A stretch of DNA of 64,000 bases from Spirochaetaceae bacterium bin103 (GCA_002238925.1 MPNH01000003.1:1-64000), one strand, 5' to 3'; counted from the stretch's first letter, positions 46,206 through 55,391 are shown. Notes: generated from the letters alone by a model not told the origin. Program-made: numbers and translations.

Positions 46206-46357
46206 CACTTAGCCAATATCGCGGACCCGAGCGGGAATCGCCAACAATTCCGCGATCGGGCGGCTCAGGGAAGGCGCAACGGAATGTCGACCTCCGGGCC
46301 GCGGTGGGCCCGGTAGCTGGTCGCGGGCGCGCCGTCCTTGGACCTGTGCAGGTGCAG

Positions 46358-48064
46358 TCAAACCTCCCGGCACGGTGCGTCGACGACCAGCACGCGGAGG
46401 CCCGGGCCGTCGAGCGCCGCCGGCAGCGCGGCGGCCAGATCCGCCAGGCCGGCGCGCGCGGCGTGGCTGGCGCCGCAGGCGCGCGCCAGGGCAAGCATGT
46501 CCAACCGCGGCGCCGGCGTGCCGAGCGCGGAGCGTCCGCTGCCGGGGTGGGGCTGCCGCCCGGTGGTCACCGCCCCGGCATTGTCCGCCACGATCACGGC
46601 CAGGTCGGCGCCCTGCGCGTAAGCGTTGCACAGCGCCGGCAGCGCGGCGTGGAAGAATGCCGAGTCGCCGAACAACGCCACCGCGTCCTGGCCGGCGTGC
46701 AGCAGTCCGTGCGCCACCGCCGCCGCCGAGCCGAGCGCGTACTTGGCGCCCAGGCGCGGCGACTCGGCCGCCAGGCACCCGGGGTCGGCCACCAGCCAGG
46801 CGTCGCGTCCGCGGTTCGCCAGCCATGCCTGCACGGCATCGATCAGCGCGCCGAACGGACAGCCCGCGCAGTGGTTGCGCCGCGGCGGGCGTTCTTCCGC
46901 TTCGCCGGCCTCGGTGAATCGTGCCGACACCTCGATCCGCGGCGCAAAGCCAGCCACGGCAGCCGCGATCTGCCAGCGATACAGCTCGCCGCAGCGCGCC
47001 ACGTCGCCGCTCAGCTTGCCGCGGATGCGCACATTGAGCCGCTCGGCGTGCGCCAGGGCGGCGATGCGCTCCTCCAGCCACGGCTCGTTTTCCTCCACCA
47101 CCAGCACTTCGTCGTGCGCCGCCAGGAAGGCGCGCAGCGGCGCCGCGGGGAGCGGATAGATGCCGCCAAGCGCCAGCCGGCCAACGCCGCCAACGTCACC
47201 GACGCCGCCGGCGCTTCCGGCGCTTCCGGCCGCGTCCGCTGCATTCCCGATCACGTCGTTCAGCTTGCTGGTGCAGAACCCGGCGCTGACGATGCCGCGC
47301 CGCACATGGGTCTGCTCACCGCCGGCCGCGCCGGCGCGCGCGGCGCCCGGAGCCGCCGGGGTGGCGCGATTGAAGGCGGCGTCCGCCACCCAGGCCGCGG
47401 CCTGCCGCAGACGGCGGTGCAAATCGTGGTGCTTGGCCACCGCGTTGCCGGGATAGGGCACGTAGCGCAGCGGCTCGCGCACCACCGCGCCCTTGCGCAC
47501 CTGCCAGTCCAGAGGAGCTTCGGCAAGGTCGCCGGCATCCGCCCGGCAGGTGTCGAAGCTGCGTGTGACCCGCACCACCACCGGCATCGCGTACCGTTCC
47601 GACGCCGCGAACGCCGCCTCCACCATGCGCAGGCCGGCGCGCGGCGTGTCCGGCTCCACCATCGGCAGTTCCAGCAGGTCGGCGAGCGCGCGCGTGTCCT
47701 GGTCGTTCTGCGAGCCGTAGGCGCCGGGGTCGTCGCCGAGGACGATGACCAGGCCGGCGGTCAGCGGGGTCAGGTTCAGCGCCATCAGCGGGTCCACCAT
47801 CACGTTCATGCCGACGCTCTTGGTGCACACCAGGGAGCGCCGGCCGCCGAGGCTGGCACCGATGGCAACTTCCAGCGCGACGCGTTCGTTGGCGGACCAC
47901 TCCAGGTGGCAGCCGGCTCCGGCTCCGGCGCGGCGCCACTCGATCAGCGCCGCCATGGTCGCCGAACTCGGCGAGCCCGGGTAGCCGGCAACGCAGCCAA
48001 CCCCGGCGCGCGCGGCCCCGTAGGCCAACGCCTGCCCGCCGGTAAAGGTACGCGGTATGTGCAT
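46358..48064 (-). CDS. Indolepyruvate ferredoxin oxidoreductase alpha-like protein without C-terminal ferredoxin domain
   Basis: A 568-residue thiamine-diphosphate-dependent 2-oxoacid oxidoreductase. The N-terminal pyrimidine-binding half shows GGQALAYGAARAGVGCVAGY, LEWSANERVALEVAIGAS and LGDDPGAYGSQNDQDTRALA. The C-terminal half has HCAGCPFG and the cofactor motif LFGDSAFFHAALPALCNA. True IorA ends in an 8Fe-ferredoxin domain; here the protein stops at VVDAPCREV without it, and no beta subunit is adjacent. It may be truncated or a relative using a separate electron carrier. An Ala/Gly-rich low-complexity stretch lies near residues 245-305. Confidence 0.8.
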   Translation of the reverse strand: MHIPRTFTGGQALAYGAARAGVGCVAGYPGSPSSATMAALIEWRRAGAGAGCHLEWSANERVALEVAIGASLGGRRSLVCTKSVGMNVMVDPLMALNLTPLTAGLVIVLGDDPGAYGSQNDQDTRALADLLELPMVEPDTPRAGLRMVEAAFAASERYAMPVVVRVTRSFDTCRADAGDLAEAPLDWQVRKGAVVREPLRYVPYPGNAVAKHHDLHRRLRQAAAWVADAAFNRATPAAPGAARAGAAGGEQTHVRRGIVSAGFCTSKLNDVIGNAADAAGSAGSAGGVGDVGGVGRLALGGIYPLPAAPLRAFLAAHDEVLVVEENEPWLEERIAALAHAERLNVRIRGKLSGDVARCGELYRWQIAAAVAGFAPRIEVSARFTEAGEAEERPPRRNHCAGCPFGALIDAVQAWLANRGRDAWLVADPGCLAAESPRLGAKYALGSAAAVAHGLLHAGQDAVALFGDSAFFHAALPALCNAYAQGADLAVIVADNAGAVTTGRQPHPGSGRSALGTPAPRLDMLALARACGASHAARAGLADLAAALPAALDGPGLRVLVVDAPCREV

Positions 48065-48191
48065 GACCTACTATATTCGGCTTGACCCAGGTCAGGGCAG
48101 GGTCAGCGAAATCGCGGCGTTGTCCGGGGATGCCGGCAATCCTCGTAGTCGTGGCTTGGCGCGCGGCGGCGACAGCGGCTAAGCTGCGCCG

Positions 48192-49193
48192 ATGCCGAAG
48201 CCTGAGGCGGTCAACTGGGGCATTCTGGGACCGGGCCGCATAGCCCACCGGTTTGCCGAGGGACTGGGTCACGCGGCCGGGGCGCGCCTGGCGGCGGTGG
48301 GATCGCGCTCCGCCGAGCGCGCCGAGCGGTTCGCGGCGCAGCACGGGGCGGCGCGCGCACACGCCGGCTACGAGGCGCTGGCGGCCGATGCGGGCGTGGA
48401 TGCGGTGTACGTGGCGACGCCCCACCCGCAGCACGCCGCCGCCTGCCTCCTGTGCCTGGAGGCGGGCAAGCCCGTGCTGTGCGAAAAGCCGCTTACCGTC
48501 AACGCCGCCGAAGCGCGCGCCGTCGCCGCCCGCGCGCGCGACTGCGGCATCCTGCTCATGGAAGGCATGTGGACGCGGTTCATTCCCGCCACGGTGGCGC
48601 TGCGCGAACTGATCGCGGCGGGCGAGATCGGCGCACCGCAGGTCATGCACGCCGACATTGGCTTTGCCAGCACGCCCGACCCGGCCAGCCGACTGTACGC
48701 CCCGGAACTGGCCGGCGGCGCCCTGCTCGACATCGGCGTGTACGGCGTGGCATTCGCGTCCATGCTGCTCGGCTCGCCGGCGAACGTCACCGCCAGCGCC
48801 CACATCGGGACCACCGGCGTCGACGAGCGCACCGCGGTATCATTAAGTTACCCGAGCGGCGCGGTCGCCGCGCTCACCTGCTCGATCACTACCAGCTCGC
48901 CGCACCTGGCATGCGTGACCGGCGGCGACGGCTACGTGACGGTGGGGCCGCCATTCTGGCACGGCGACCAGCTCACCGTGTACCGCGGCGGCGCGGACCC
49001 GGATGAGCGCAGCTACCCGATAACCGGCAACGGCTTCAACTATGAGGCGGAGCACTTCATGGAGTTGATCCGGGCCGGCGCCCGCGAGTCGCCGCTGATG
49101 CCGCTGGCCGAGTCGATCGCCATCAGCGAAACGCTCGACGCGGCGCGCCGCTGCATCGGCCTGCGCTATCCGTTCGAAGAGAGAGCCACCTGA
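48192..49193 (+). CDS. Gfo/Idh/MocA-family oxidoreductase
   Basis: A 333-residue NAD(P)-dependent dehydrogenase. Its Rossmann domain has the cofactor motif WGILGPGRIAHRFAEGL (9-25) and the catalytic-Lys motif VLCEKPLTVNAAEA (about 94-107). A C-terminal substrate domain contains GGALLDIGVYGVAFASMLLG (catalytic Asp/His region reads DIGVYG). These enzymes act on sugars or inositols. It is followed 14 bases later by an aldo/keto reductase, so the two probably act on related sugar compounds. Confidence 0.88.
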   Translation: MPKPEAVNWGILGPGRIAHRFAEGLGHAAGARLAAVGSRSAERAERFAAQHGAARAHAGYEALAADAGVDAVYVATPHPQHAAACLLCLEAGKPVLCEKPLTVNAAEARAVAARARDCGILLMEGMWTRFIPATVALRELIAAGEIGAPQVMHADIGFASTPDPASRLYAPELAGGALLDIGVYGVAFASMLLGSPANVTASAHIGTTGVDERTAVSLSYPSGAVAALTCSITTSSPHLACVTGGDGYVTVGPPFWHGDQLTVYRGGADPDERSYPITGNGFNYEAEHFMELIRAGARESPLMPLAESIAISETLDAARRCIGLRYPFEERAT

Positions 49194-49207
49194 TTGAGAG
49201 ACGCTGC

Positions 49208-50170
49208 ATGATCTACCAAAAAATAGACGGACTGGACAAACCCCTGGCGCGAGTCATTCAGGGCACCATCATGCTCAGCCGCGACCGGCTCGAGGCGGGC
49301 TTCGCACTGCTCGACGGCGTGTTTGAGCAGGGCGGGACCACGTTCGATACGGCGCACGGCTACGGCGGCGGCGACGCCGACCGGGTGCTGGGCCTGTGGA
49401 TGGAGGCGCGCGGCAATCGCGACCAGGTGGTGATTGTCGGCAAGGGCTGCCACCACAACATGGACCGCCGCCGCGTAACGCCGTATGATCTCGCTTCTGA
49501 CCTGATGGATTCCCTGGCGCGCCTGCGAACCGATCACGTCGACCTGTACTTGCTGCACCGCGACGATCCGAGTGTGCCGGTGGGGCCGATCATGGACGCC
49601 TTCGCCGACCACCAGGAGGCGGGCCGCATCCGCGCGTTCGGCGGCTCCAACTGGACCCCGAAGCGTATCCTGGAGGCCAACGCCTACGCCGACGAGCGCG
49701 GCCTGCCGCAGATGCGCGCCAGCAGTCCCAACTTCAGCCTGGCGGTGCAGCGCCAGGAGCCGTGGCCGGAGTGCATTTCGATAAGCGGCCCGGACGGCGC
49801 CCAGGATCGCGACTGGTACCGCCTCACCCAGATGCCGCTCCTGGTGTGGTCCAGCCTGGCCGGGGGTTTCTTCTCCGGCGCCCTGCGCCGCGACAACCTG
49901 GACACGTTCGACGATTACTTCATGAAACTGAGTGCCGACACCTACGGCACCGAAGACAACTTCCGCCGCTACGATGCGGCCAGGGAGATCGCCGGGGCGC
50001 GCGGCGTCAGCGTGGCTCAGGTGGCGCTCGGCTACCTGTTCGGCACCGGTCTGAACGTGTTTCCGCTGGTGGGGGCGCGTACCGCAGAGGAGTTCGCCGC
50101 CAGCGCGCAGGCCGCCGAGTTGAACCTGACGGCGAACGAGATGGCCGCCCTGGAACTGGAATCCGCGTGA
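49208..50170 (+). CDS. Aldo/keto reductase (AKR, YdhF-like)
   Basis: A 320-residue NADPH-dependent reductase. The catalytic Asp/Tyr region is TTFDTAHGYGGGDADRVLGL, the Lys is in VIVGKGCHH, and the His lies in VDLYLLHRDDPSVP. Cofactor-binding residues near the C-terminus lie in NVFPLVGARTAEEF. It is likely co-transcribed with the preceding Gfo/Idh/MocA enzyme; the exact substrate is unknown. Confidence 0.88.
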   Translation: MIYQKIDGLDKPLARVIQGTIMLSRDRLEAGFALLDGVFEQGGTTFDTAHGYGGGDADRVLGLWMEARGNRDQVVIVGKGCHHNMDRRRVTPYDLASDLMDSLARLRTDHVDLYLLHRDDPSVPVGPIMDAFADHQEAGRIRAFGGSNWTPKRILEANAYADERGLPQMRASSPNFSLAVQRQEPWPECISISGPDGAQDRDWYRLTQMPLLVWSSLAGGFFSGALRRDNLDTFDDYFMKLSADTYGTEDNFRRYDAAREIAGARGVSVAQVALGYLFGTGLNVFPLVGARTAEEFAASAQAAELNLTANEMAALELESA

Positions 50171-50192
50171 ACAGGAAACGCGCAAGGTGGGT

Positions 50193-52979
50193 ATGCAGAT
50201 GAGTCCCGACGTGTTGCACGAGAACGAAGGCAAGATCGACGCCGGCATCGAGACCGGAACCGGCAACGGGCAAGCGCCGGCCGCCGGCGTGCCGGCCGCC
50301 GTGGACAACCGCAACGGCAGCGGCGCCGCCGCAACGCCGATGCCGGCGGAAGAACTGAACGAGTGGATCGAGTCGTTCGAATACGTGATCCGCTCCGGCG
50401 GCTCGGCCAGCGCTCACTTTCTGCTGAACGAGCTGGAGCGATACGCCCACCAACGCGGCATGGCAGTGCCGTTCTCCGCCAACACCCCGTACGTGAACAC
50501 CATTCCACGCTCCCGGCAGCCGGCGTTTCCCGGCCGCCGCGAGATCGAGCGCCGCATCAAGTCGATCATCCGCTGGAACGCCATGGCAATGGTGGTGCGC
50601 GCCAACAAGGCCTCCGACAACATTGGCGGCCACATCTCCTCGTTCGCCTCCGGCGCCACCCTGATCGAGGTTGCCCAGAACCATTTCCTGCGCGGCCCGG
50701 ATGCGCCCGGCGGCGGCGACATTGTCTACTTCCAGGGCCACTCGGCGCCCGGCATGTATGCGCGCGCCTACCTGGAGGGCCGCCTCAGCGAACGGCAACT
50801 GGAGAACTTCCGCCGCGAACTCGGCGACGGCGGCGGGCTGTCCTCCTATCCGCACCCGTGGCTGATGCCCAATTTCTGGTTCTCGCCGTCGGTGTCGATG
50901 GGGCTGACGCCGATCATGTCGATCTACCAGGCGCGCTTCAACCGCTACCTGCACGACCGCCGCCTGCACGACACCTCGGCGCAGAAGGTGTGGGCGTTTC
51001 TCGGCGACGGCGAGATGGACGAGCCGGAGTCGCTCGGTTCGATCACGCTTGCCGCGCGCGAGAAGCTGGACAACCTGGTCTGGGTGATCAACTGCAACCT
51101 GCAGCGGCTCGACGGACCGGTGCGCGGCAACGGCAAGATCATCCAGGAGCTGGAGGCGGCGTTCCGCGGCGCCGGCTGGAACGTGATCAAGGTGATCTGG
51201 GGCGAAGACTGGGATCCGCTGCTGGAGAGCGACACCGACGGCGTGCTGGTGCGGCGCATGAACGAGACGGTGGACGGCCAATACCAGAAGTACACGGTGG
51301 CCAGCGGCGACTACATCCGCCAGGACTTCTTCGGCGCCGATCCGCGGCTGCTGGAGATGGTCCGAAACCACTCCGACGACCAGCTCCGCAAGCTGCGCCG
51401 CGGCGGCCACGATCCCGAGAAGGTGTATGCCGCCTACCAGGCCGCGGTGCAGCATCGCGGCGCCCCGACGGTGATCCTGGCGCAGACCATCAAGGGCTAC
51501 GGCCTCGGCGAAGGCGGCGAGGGCAAGAACGTCACCCACCAGCAGAAGAAGCTGAACGAGGACGAGCTGGCCACCTTCCGCACCCGCTTCGGCATTCCGA
51601 TTTCCGACGACCAGGTGGCCAAGGCGCCGTTCTACCGGCCGCCCGACGACAGCGAGGAGATGCAGTACCTGCACCAGCGGCGCCACGCCCTCGGCGGCTA
51701 CCTGCCGCACCGCGAGCCGCAGGCGCCGCCGCTGCCCGCGCCGCCGGCGGAGCTGTTCGACGAGTTCTACGCCGGCACCGACGAGCGCAAGGTATCGACC
51801 ACCATGGTGTTCGTGCGCATCCTCTCCAAGCTGCTGCGCGACAAGGAGCTGGGCAAGCTGCTGGTGCCCATCGTGCCGGACGAGGCGCGCACCTTCGGCA
51901 TGGAGGCGCTGTTCCGCCAGGTGGGCATCTACAGCAGCCTCGGCCAGTTGTATGAACCGGTGGACCGCGAGAACCTGCTCTACTACCGCGAGGCCACCGA
52001 CGGCCAGGTGCTCGAAGAGGGCATCACCGAGGCGGGCTCGTTCTCCAGCTTTATCGCCGCCGGCACCGCCTACGCCACCCACGGCATCAACGTCATCCCG
52101 TTCTACATCTTCTACTCGATGTTCGGCTTCCAGCGCGTGGGCGACCTGATCTGGGCGGCCGCCGACATGCGCGCCAAGGGGTTCTTCCTCGGCGGCACCG
52201 CCGGGCGCACCACCCTGAACGGGGAGGGGCTGCAGCACCAGGACGGCCACAGCCACGTCGCCGCCCTGAGCGTCCCCAACCTGAAAGCGTACGATCCCGC
52301 CTACGCGTTCGAGCTGGCGGTGATCATCCGCGACGGCATCGAGCGCATGTTCGTGAAGCAGGAAAGCCTGTTCTACTACCTGACCGTGATGAACGAGAAC
52401 TACGCCATGCCGGCGATGCCGGAAGGTGCCGAGGAAGGGATCCTGCGCGGCATCTACCGGCTGGCGCGCTCGTCCGCCGGCGCGGACAAACCGCGCGCGC
52501 ACCTGCTCGGCAGCGGCACCATCCTGAACGAGGCGCGCGCCGCCGCCGAATTGCTGGCGGGCTACGGCGTTGCGGCCGACGTATGGAGCGTGACCAGCTA
52601 CAAGGAGCTGTACAACGACATCAACGAGGTGGAGCGCTGGAACGCGCTGCATCCGGGCGAGCAGCGGCAGAGCTTCCTGCAGCAGGCGTTCGCCGGCGAG
52701 CGCGGCGTGTGCGTGGCGGCCTCCGACTACCTGAAGATCCTGCCGCGCGCGCTGGCGCCGCACCTGCCGGGGCCGCTGGCGGCGCTGGGCACCGACGGCT
52801 TCGGGCGCAGCGAGACGCGCGAGGCGCTGCGCGACTTCTTCCAGGTCGACGCCCGCCACATCGCGGTGTCCGCGCTCAGTGCCCTGGCTGCCGACGGCGA
52901 GGTGAAGCCGGATGTGGTCGCAAAGGCCATCGCCGACCTCAACATCGAGGCGGACGCGCCGAGCACTTTGACCCGGTAA
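50193..52979 (+). CDS. aceE: Pyruvate dehydrogenase E1 component, homodimeric type
   Basis: A 928-residue thiamine-diphosphate enzyme that decarboxylates pyruvate and passes the acetyl group to E2. Motifs: TPYVNTIPRSRQPAFPGR, NIGGHISSFASGATLIEV, the ThDP motif FLGDGEMDEPESLG with VINCNLQRLDGPVRGNGK, and GRTTLNGEGLQHQDGHSH. The length is slightly above E. coli AceE because of an Ala/Gly-rich leader of about 50 residues. The start is set at ATG 50193 after AAGGTGGG; GTG 50187 and ATG 50199 are alternatives. No E2 or E3 gene follows. Confidence 0.95.
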   Translation: MQMSPDVLHENEGKIDAGIETGTGNGQAPAAGVPAAVDNRNGSGAAATPMPAEELNEWIESFEYVIRSGGSASAHFLLNELERYAHQRGMAVPFSANTPYVNTIPRSRQPAFPGRREIERRIKSIIRWNAMAMVVRANKASDNIGGHISSFASGATLIEVAQNHFLRGPDAPGGGDIVYFQGHSAPGMYARAYLEGRLSERQLENFRRELGDGGGLSSYPHPWLMPNFWFSPSVSMGLTPIMSIYQARFNRYLHDRRLHDTSAQKVWAFLGDGEMDEPESLGSITLAAREKLDNLVWVINCNLQRLDGPVRGNGKIIQELEAAFRGAGWNVIKVIWGEDWDPLLESDTDGVLVRRMNETVDGQYQKYTVASGDYIRQDFFGADPRLLEMVRNHSDDQLRKLRRGGHDPEKVYAAYQAAVQHRGAPTVILAQTIKGYGLGEGGEGKNVTHQQKKLNEDELATFRTRFGIPISDDQVAKAPFYRPPDDSEEMQYLHQRRHALGGYLPHREPQAPPLPAPPAELFDEFYAGTDERKVSTTMVFVRILSKLLRDKELGKLLVPIVPDEARTFGMEALFRQVGIYSSLGQLYEPVDRENLLYYREATDGQVLEEGITEAGSFSSFIAAGTAYATHGINVIPFYIFYSMFGFQRVGDLIWAAADMRAKGFFLGGTAGRTTLNGEGLQHQDGHSHVAALSVPNLKAYDPAYAFELAVIIRDGIERMFVKQESLFYYLTVMNENYAMPAMPEGAEEGILRGIYRLARSSAGADKPRAHLLGSGTILNEARAAAELLAGYGVAADVWSVTSYKELYNDINEVERWNALHPGEQRQSFLQQAFAGERGVCVAASDYLKILPRALAPHLPGPLAALGTDGFGRSETREALRDFFQVDARHIAVSALSALAADGEVKPDVVAKAIADLNIEADAPSTLTR

Positions 52980-52982
52980 CCT

Positions 52983-53022
52983 CTTACAGAACTCTAACGG
53001 TTACCTGTTGAAACGCTAAACA
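52983..53022 (+). promoter_or_regulatory. Four 11-bp-spaced direct repeats upstream of pstS (Pho-box-like)
   Basis: Seven-base elements starting with CT recur every 11 bases: CTTACAG (52983), CTAACGG (52994), CTGTTGA (53005) and CTAAACA (53016). An 11-base period is typical for PhoB/OmpR-type response-regulator sites, and the gene downstream encodes a phosphate-binding protein. The repeat match is loose. Confidence 0.5.
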
Positions 53023-53066
53023 GCCCGGCCCACCTTCGAGGCATCCAATTCGAAGGAGGACAACTC

Positions 53067-54083
53067 TTGTCTCACTCAACTCTGTTCGCGCGCAGCGCCG
53101 GCCTGTTGCTGGCGCTGGCGTTCCTGGCGACCGGCACCCTGGCGGTGGCCAACGCGGCCGGCGAGGACGGCGGCGCCGCCTGGTCGTTCATCACCGAGGA
53201 ATCCGACGACCCGATGCTGCCCGGCATCAACCCGCTCGACGTTCCCGGCAACATCGTCACCGCCGGCAGTTCCACCGTGTTCCCGCTGTCCGAACGCATG
53301 GTGGAGCGGTTCAAGGATGAAGGCTTCGCCGGCAACATCAGCGTCGACAGCATCGGCAGCGGCGCCGGCTTCGAGCGGTTCTGCTCCAGCGGCGAGACCG
53401 ACATCTCCAACGCCAGCCGTCCGATCAAGGGCGCCGAGGTGACCAACTGCCAGGCAATCGGCCGCGAGCCGATCGAGATTCGCGTCGGCACCGATGCGCT
53501 CGCCGTCGTGGTCAGCCGTGACAACACCTTTGCCGACAACGTCAGCATGGAGCAACTGAACGCCCTGTTCAGCACCGCCGCCAACTGGAGCGACATCAAT
53601 CCCGACTGGCCGGCCGAGCCGATCCAGCGCTTCATTCCCGGCACCGACAGCGGCACCTTCGACTACTTCGTGGAAGAGGTGTTCGACGAGGACGAGGAGC
53701 CGATCCTGAGCGCCGGCAACCTGCAGATGAGCGAGGATGACAACATCCTGGTGCAGGGCGTCCTCGGCGGCCCCTACTCGGTCGGATTCTTCGGCTACGC
53801 CTACTACGCCGAGAACGCCGACAAGCTGAACGTGCTCAACATCGACGGCGTCGAGGCGAGCACCGAGAGCGTCGACGATGCCTCCTACCCGCTCGCCCGT
53901 CCGCTGTTCATCTACACCACCGCAGACATCATGATGGAGAAACCGCAGGTGGCCGCGTTCGTGAACTTCTACCTGACTTACGTCAACGAGGAAGTGATCG
54001 ACGTCGGCTACTTCCCGGCCAACCAGGCCGCGCTCGACGCCGCCAAGCAGGCCTGGCTCGACGCCGTGGCCGCCGGAAATTAG
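53067..54083 (+). CDS. pstS: PstS-family phosphate-binding protein
   Basis: A 338-residue periplasmic binding protein. The TTG at 53067 is supported by AAGGAGGA six bases upstream. A Sec signal runs to about residue 31 (LLLALAFLATGTLAVANAAG). Ligand-binding marks are IVTAGSSTVFPLSERM, VDSIGSGAGFERFC, DISNASRPIK and FIPGTDSGTFDYFVEEVF, close to PstS/SphX. No pstC, pstA or pstB follows, so the permease is elsewhere. High Asp/Glu content suits an extracellular protein. Confidence 0.9.
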   Translation: MSHSTLFARSAGLLLALAFLATGTLAVANAAGEDGGAAWSFITEESDDPMLPGINPLDVPGNIVTAGSSTVFPLSERMVERFKDEGFAGNISVDSIGSGAGFERFCSSGETDISNASRPIKGAEVTNCQAIGREPIEIRVGTDALAVVVSRDNTFADNVSMEQLNALFSTAANWSDINPDWPAEPIQRFIPGTDSGTFDYFVEEVFDEDEEPILSAGNLQMSEDDNILVQGVLGGPYSVGFFGYAYYAENADKLNVLNIDGVEASTESVDDASYPLARPLFIYTTADIMMEKPQVAAFVNFYLTYVNEEVIDVGYFPANQAALDAAKQAWLDAVAAGN

Positions 54084-54116
54084 CAGCAGGCATGGCTCTT
54101 CCGGGAGCCCATCGAT

Positions 54117-54186
54117 TGACGCCCCGGCCCGCGGCCGCCCCTCCCCCGCCCCGCGCCCCCCCCTCCCAGGGCCCGCGGCGGGGCTG
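54117..54186. repeat. C/G homopolymer block before arsC
   Basis: About 70 bases made of C and G runs (up to eight C) lie between the pstS and arsC genes. The composition resembles the blocks at 7385-7462 and 44585-44650. No function is assigned; it lies where an arsC leader would be. Confidence 0.5.
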
Positions 54187-54196
54187 CGGCGCCCCG

Positions 54197-54604
54197 ATGA
54201 AGCGCGTACTGGTGCTGTGCACCGGCAACTCGTGCCGTTCGCAGATGCTGCACGGCTACCTGGCCCAGGATCGGTCGCTTGAGGTGGCGTCCGCCGGCGT
54301 CGACCCGCACGGCCTCAACCCCGGCGCCGTGGCCGCCATGGCGGAGGTCGACATCGACATCTCCCACCACACCTCCAACCACATCGACGAGTACCGCGGC
54401 CAGCCGTTCGACCTGGTGGTGACGGTGTGCGACGACGCCCGCGAACGCTGCCCGGTACTGCCCGGCGCCCGCCGCCACCTGCACCGCAGCTTTCCCGACC
54501 CCGCCCGGGCCACCGGCACCGAAGACCAAATCCGTGCCGCCTTCCGCACCACCCGCGACCAGCTCGCCGCCTTCGCCGCCACCCTGCGCAGCGACTTGGA
54601 ATAG
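54197..54604 (+). CDS. arsC: Thioredoxin-coupled arsenate reductase (low-molecular-weight phosphatase fold)
   Basis: A 135-residue enzyme reducing arsenate to arsenite. The P-loop LCTGNSCRSQM gives Cys8 and the fold's Cys13-Arg. The redox pair lies in VVTVCDDARERCPVLPG (Cys78 and Cys85), the pattern of plasmid pI258-type ArsC and not of a plain tyrosine phosphatase. The ATG at 54197 follows a C/G-rich stretch. It sits between pstS and a convergent MIP channel, suggesting handling of arsenate taken up with phosphate. Confidence 0.9.
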   Translation: MKRVLVLCTGNSCRSQMLHGYLAQDRSLEVASAGVDPHGLNPGAVAAMAEVDIDISHHTSNHIDEYRGQPFDLVVTVCDDARERCPVLPGARRHLHRSFPDPARATGTEDQIRAAFRTTRDQLAAFAATLRSDLE

Positions 54605-54619
54605 TCCACGGGCCGACGG

Positions 54620-55318
54620 TCAACTACGGCTGGTGTGGCGGATGAGGCGGCCGGTGAGGCCGGCGAGCAGCGCGCCGCCGACGGGGCCGACGAGGTAGAT
54701 CCACAGGTATTGGAGCGGTTCGACGGCGAACAGCGCCGGGGCCAGGGAGCGCGCCGGGTTCATGGAGGCGCCGCTGGTGGGGCCGGCGAACCAGATTGCC
54801 AGCGCCACGACCGCGCCGACCGCCAGGCCGGAGGAGGGCTGCCGGTTGATGCGCTCAGCGCCGGGGGCGGCGTTCAGGAAGCCGATCACGCCCAGGATCA
54901 CGAACATCAGGAAGAAGGTGAGGATCACCTCCATCGCCACCGACGGCGCCGCCGGGATGGCCGGCACGTGGGCGCCCATCAGGCCGCGGTCCTCCGGCAG
55001 CAGCAGCCACAGGGCGAAGCTGGCCAGCACCGCACCGGCGACCTGGCTGCCGATGTAGGGCGCCACCAGGCGGCCCGGCAGGCGGCCGACGCTCCAGAAG
55101 CCGATGGTCACGGCGGGGTTGAAGTGGGCGGCGGAGATGTCGCCCACCGCGTAGATCATCGCCGCCACCACCAGGCCCGGCGCCGCGGCCACGCCGATGT
55201 GGGTAACCACGCCGCCGGACAGGTCGTTGACCATGATCGAGCCGGTGGCCGCGAACACGAGCGCGAAGGTGCCCACCACCTCCGCCAGGAGCGCATCGGG
55301 ACGAAAATCAGACTGCAC
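54620..55318 (-). CDS. MIP-family channel (aquaporin/aquaglyceroporin)
   Basis: A 232-residue channel with six membrane segments and two half-helices: first NPA in SAAHFNPAVTIGFW (about 68) and second in SGASMNPARSLAPALF (about 185). The selectivity-filter Arg follows the second NPA. It translates from a GTG with AGGGAG five bases upstream. It is convergent with arsC, 15 bases away. In some bacteria an AqpS channel replaces ArsB for arsenite exit; here that is possible, but water or glycerol transport is equally possible. Confidence 0.88.
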   Translation of the reverse strand: MQSDFRPDALLAEVVGTFALVFAATGSIMVNDLSGGVVTHIGVAAAPGLVVAAMIYAVGDISAAHFNPAVTIGFWSVGRLPGRLVAPYIGSQVAGAVLASFALWLLLPEDRGLMGAHVPAIPAAPSVAMEVILTFFLMFVILGVIGFLNAAPGAERINRQPSSGLAVGAVVALAIWFAGPTSGASMNPARSLAPALFAVEPLQYLWIYLVGPVGGALLAGLTGRLIRHTSRS

Positions 55319-55354
55319 GGGACTCCCTTTGGACCAACAGCCTGCGCAGCGGCG

Positions 55355-55383
55355 CTTAGGCTTCTGTTAGGCCTCCATTAGGG
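55355..55383. promoter_or_regulatory. Three 11-bp-spaced TTAGGC repeats
   Basis: TTAGGC at 55356 and 55367 and TTAGGG at 55378 repeat with an exact 11-base period between the divergent MIP-channel and sugar-binding-protein genes. They end just before the -35 of the candidate promoter at 55392-55421, the place an OmpR/PhoB-type activator would bind. Confidence 0.55.
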
Positions 55384-55391
55384 TTGTGTGA

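Noticed and set aside
46264-46357. In-frame continuation of about 30 codons after the IorA-like stop
   Set aside because: It shows no cluster-binding cysteines and no family I can name; too short to call a gene or a lost domain.
48066-48102. TGACC/GGTCA palindrome and repeated GGTCAG before the IorA-like gene
   Set aside because: Half-sites of five bases in GC-rich DNA are expected by chance; no matching regulator is nearby.
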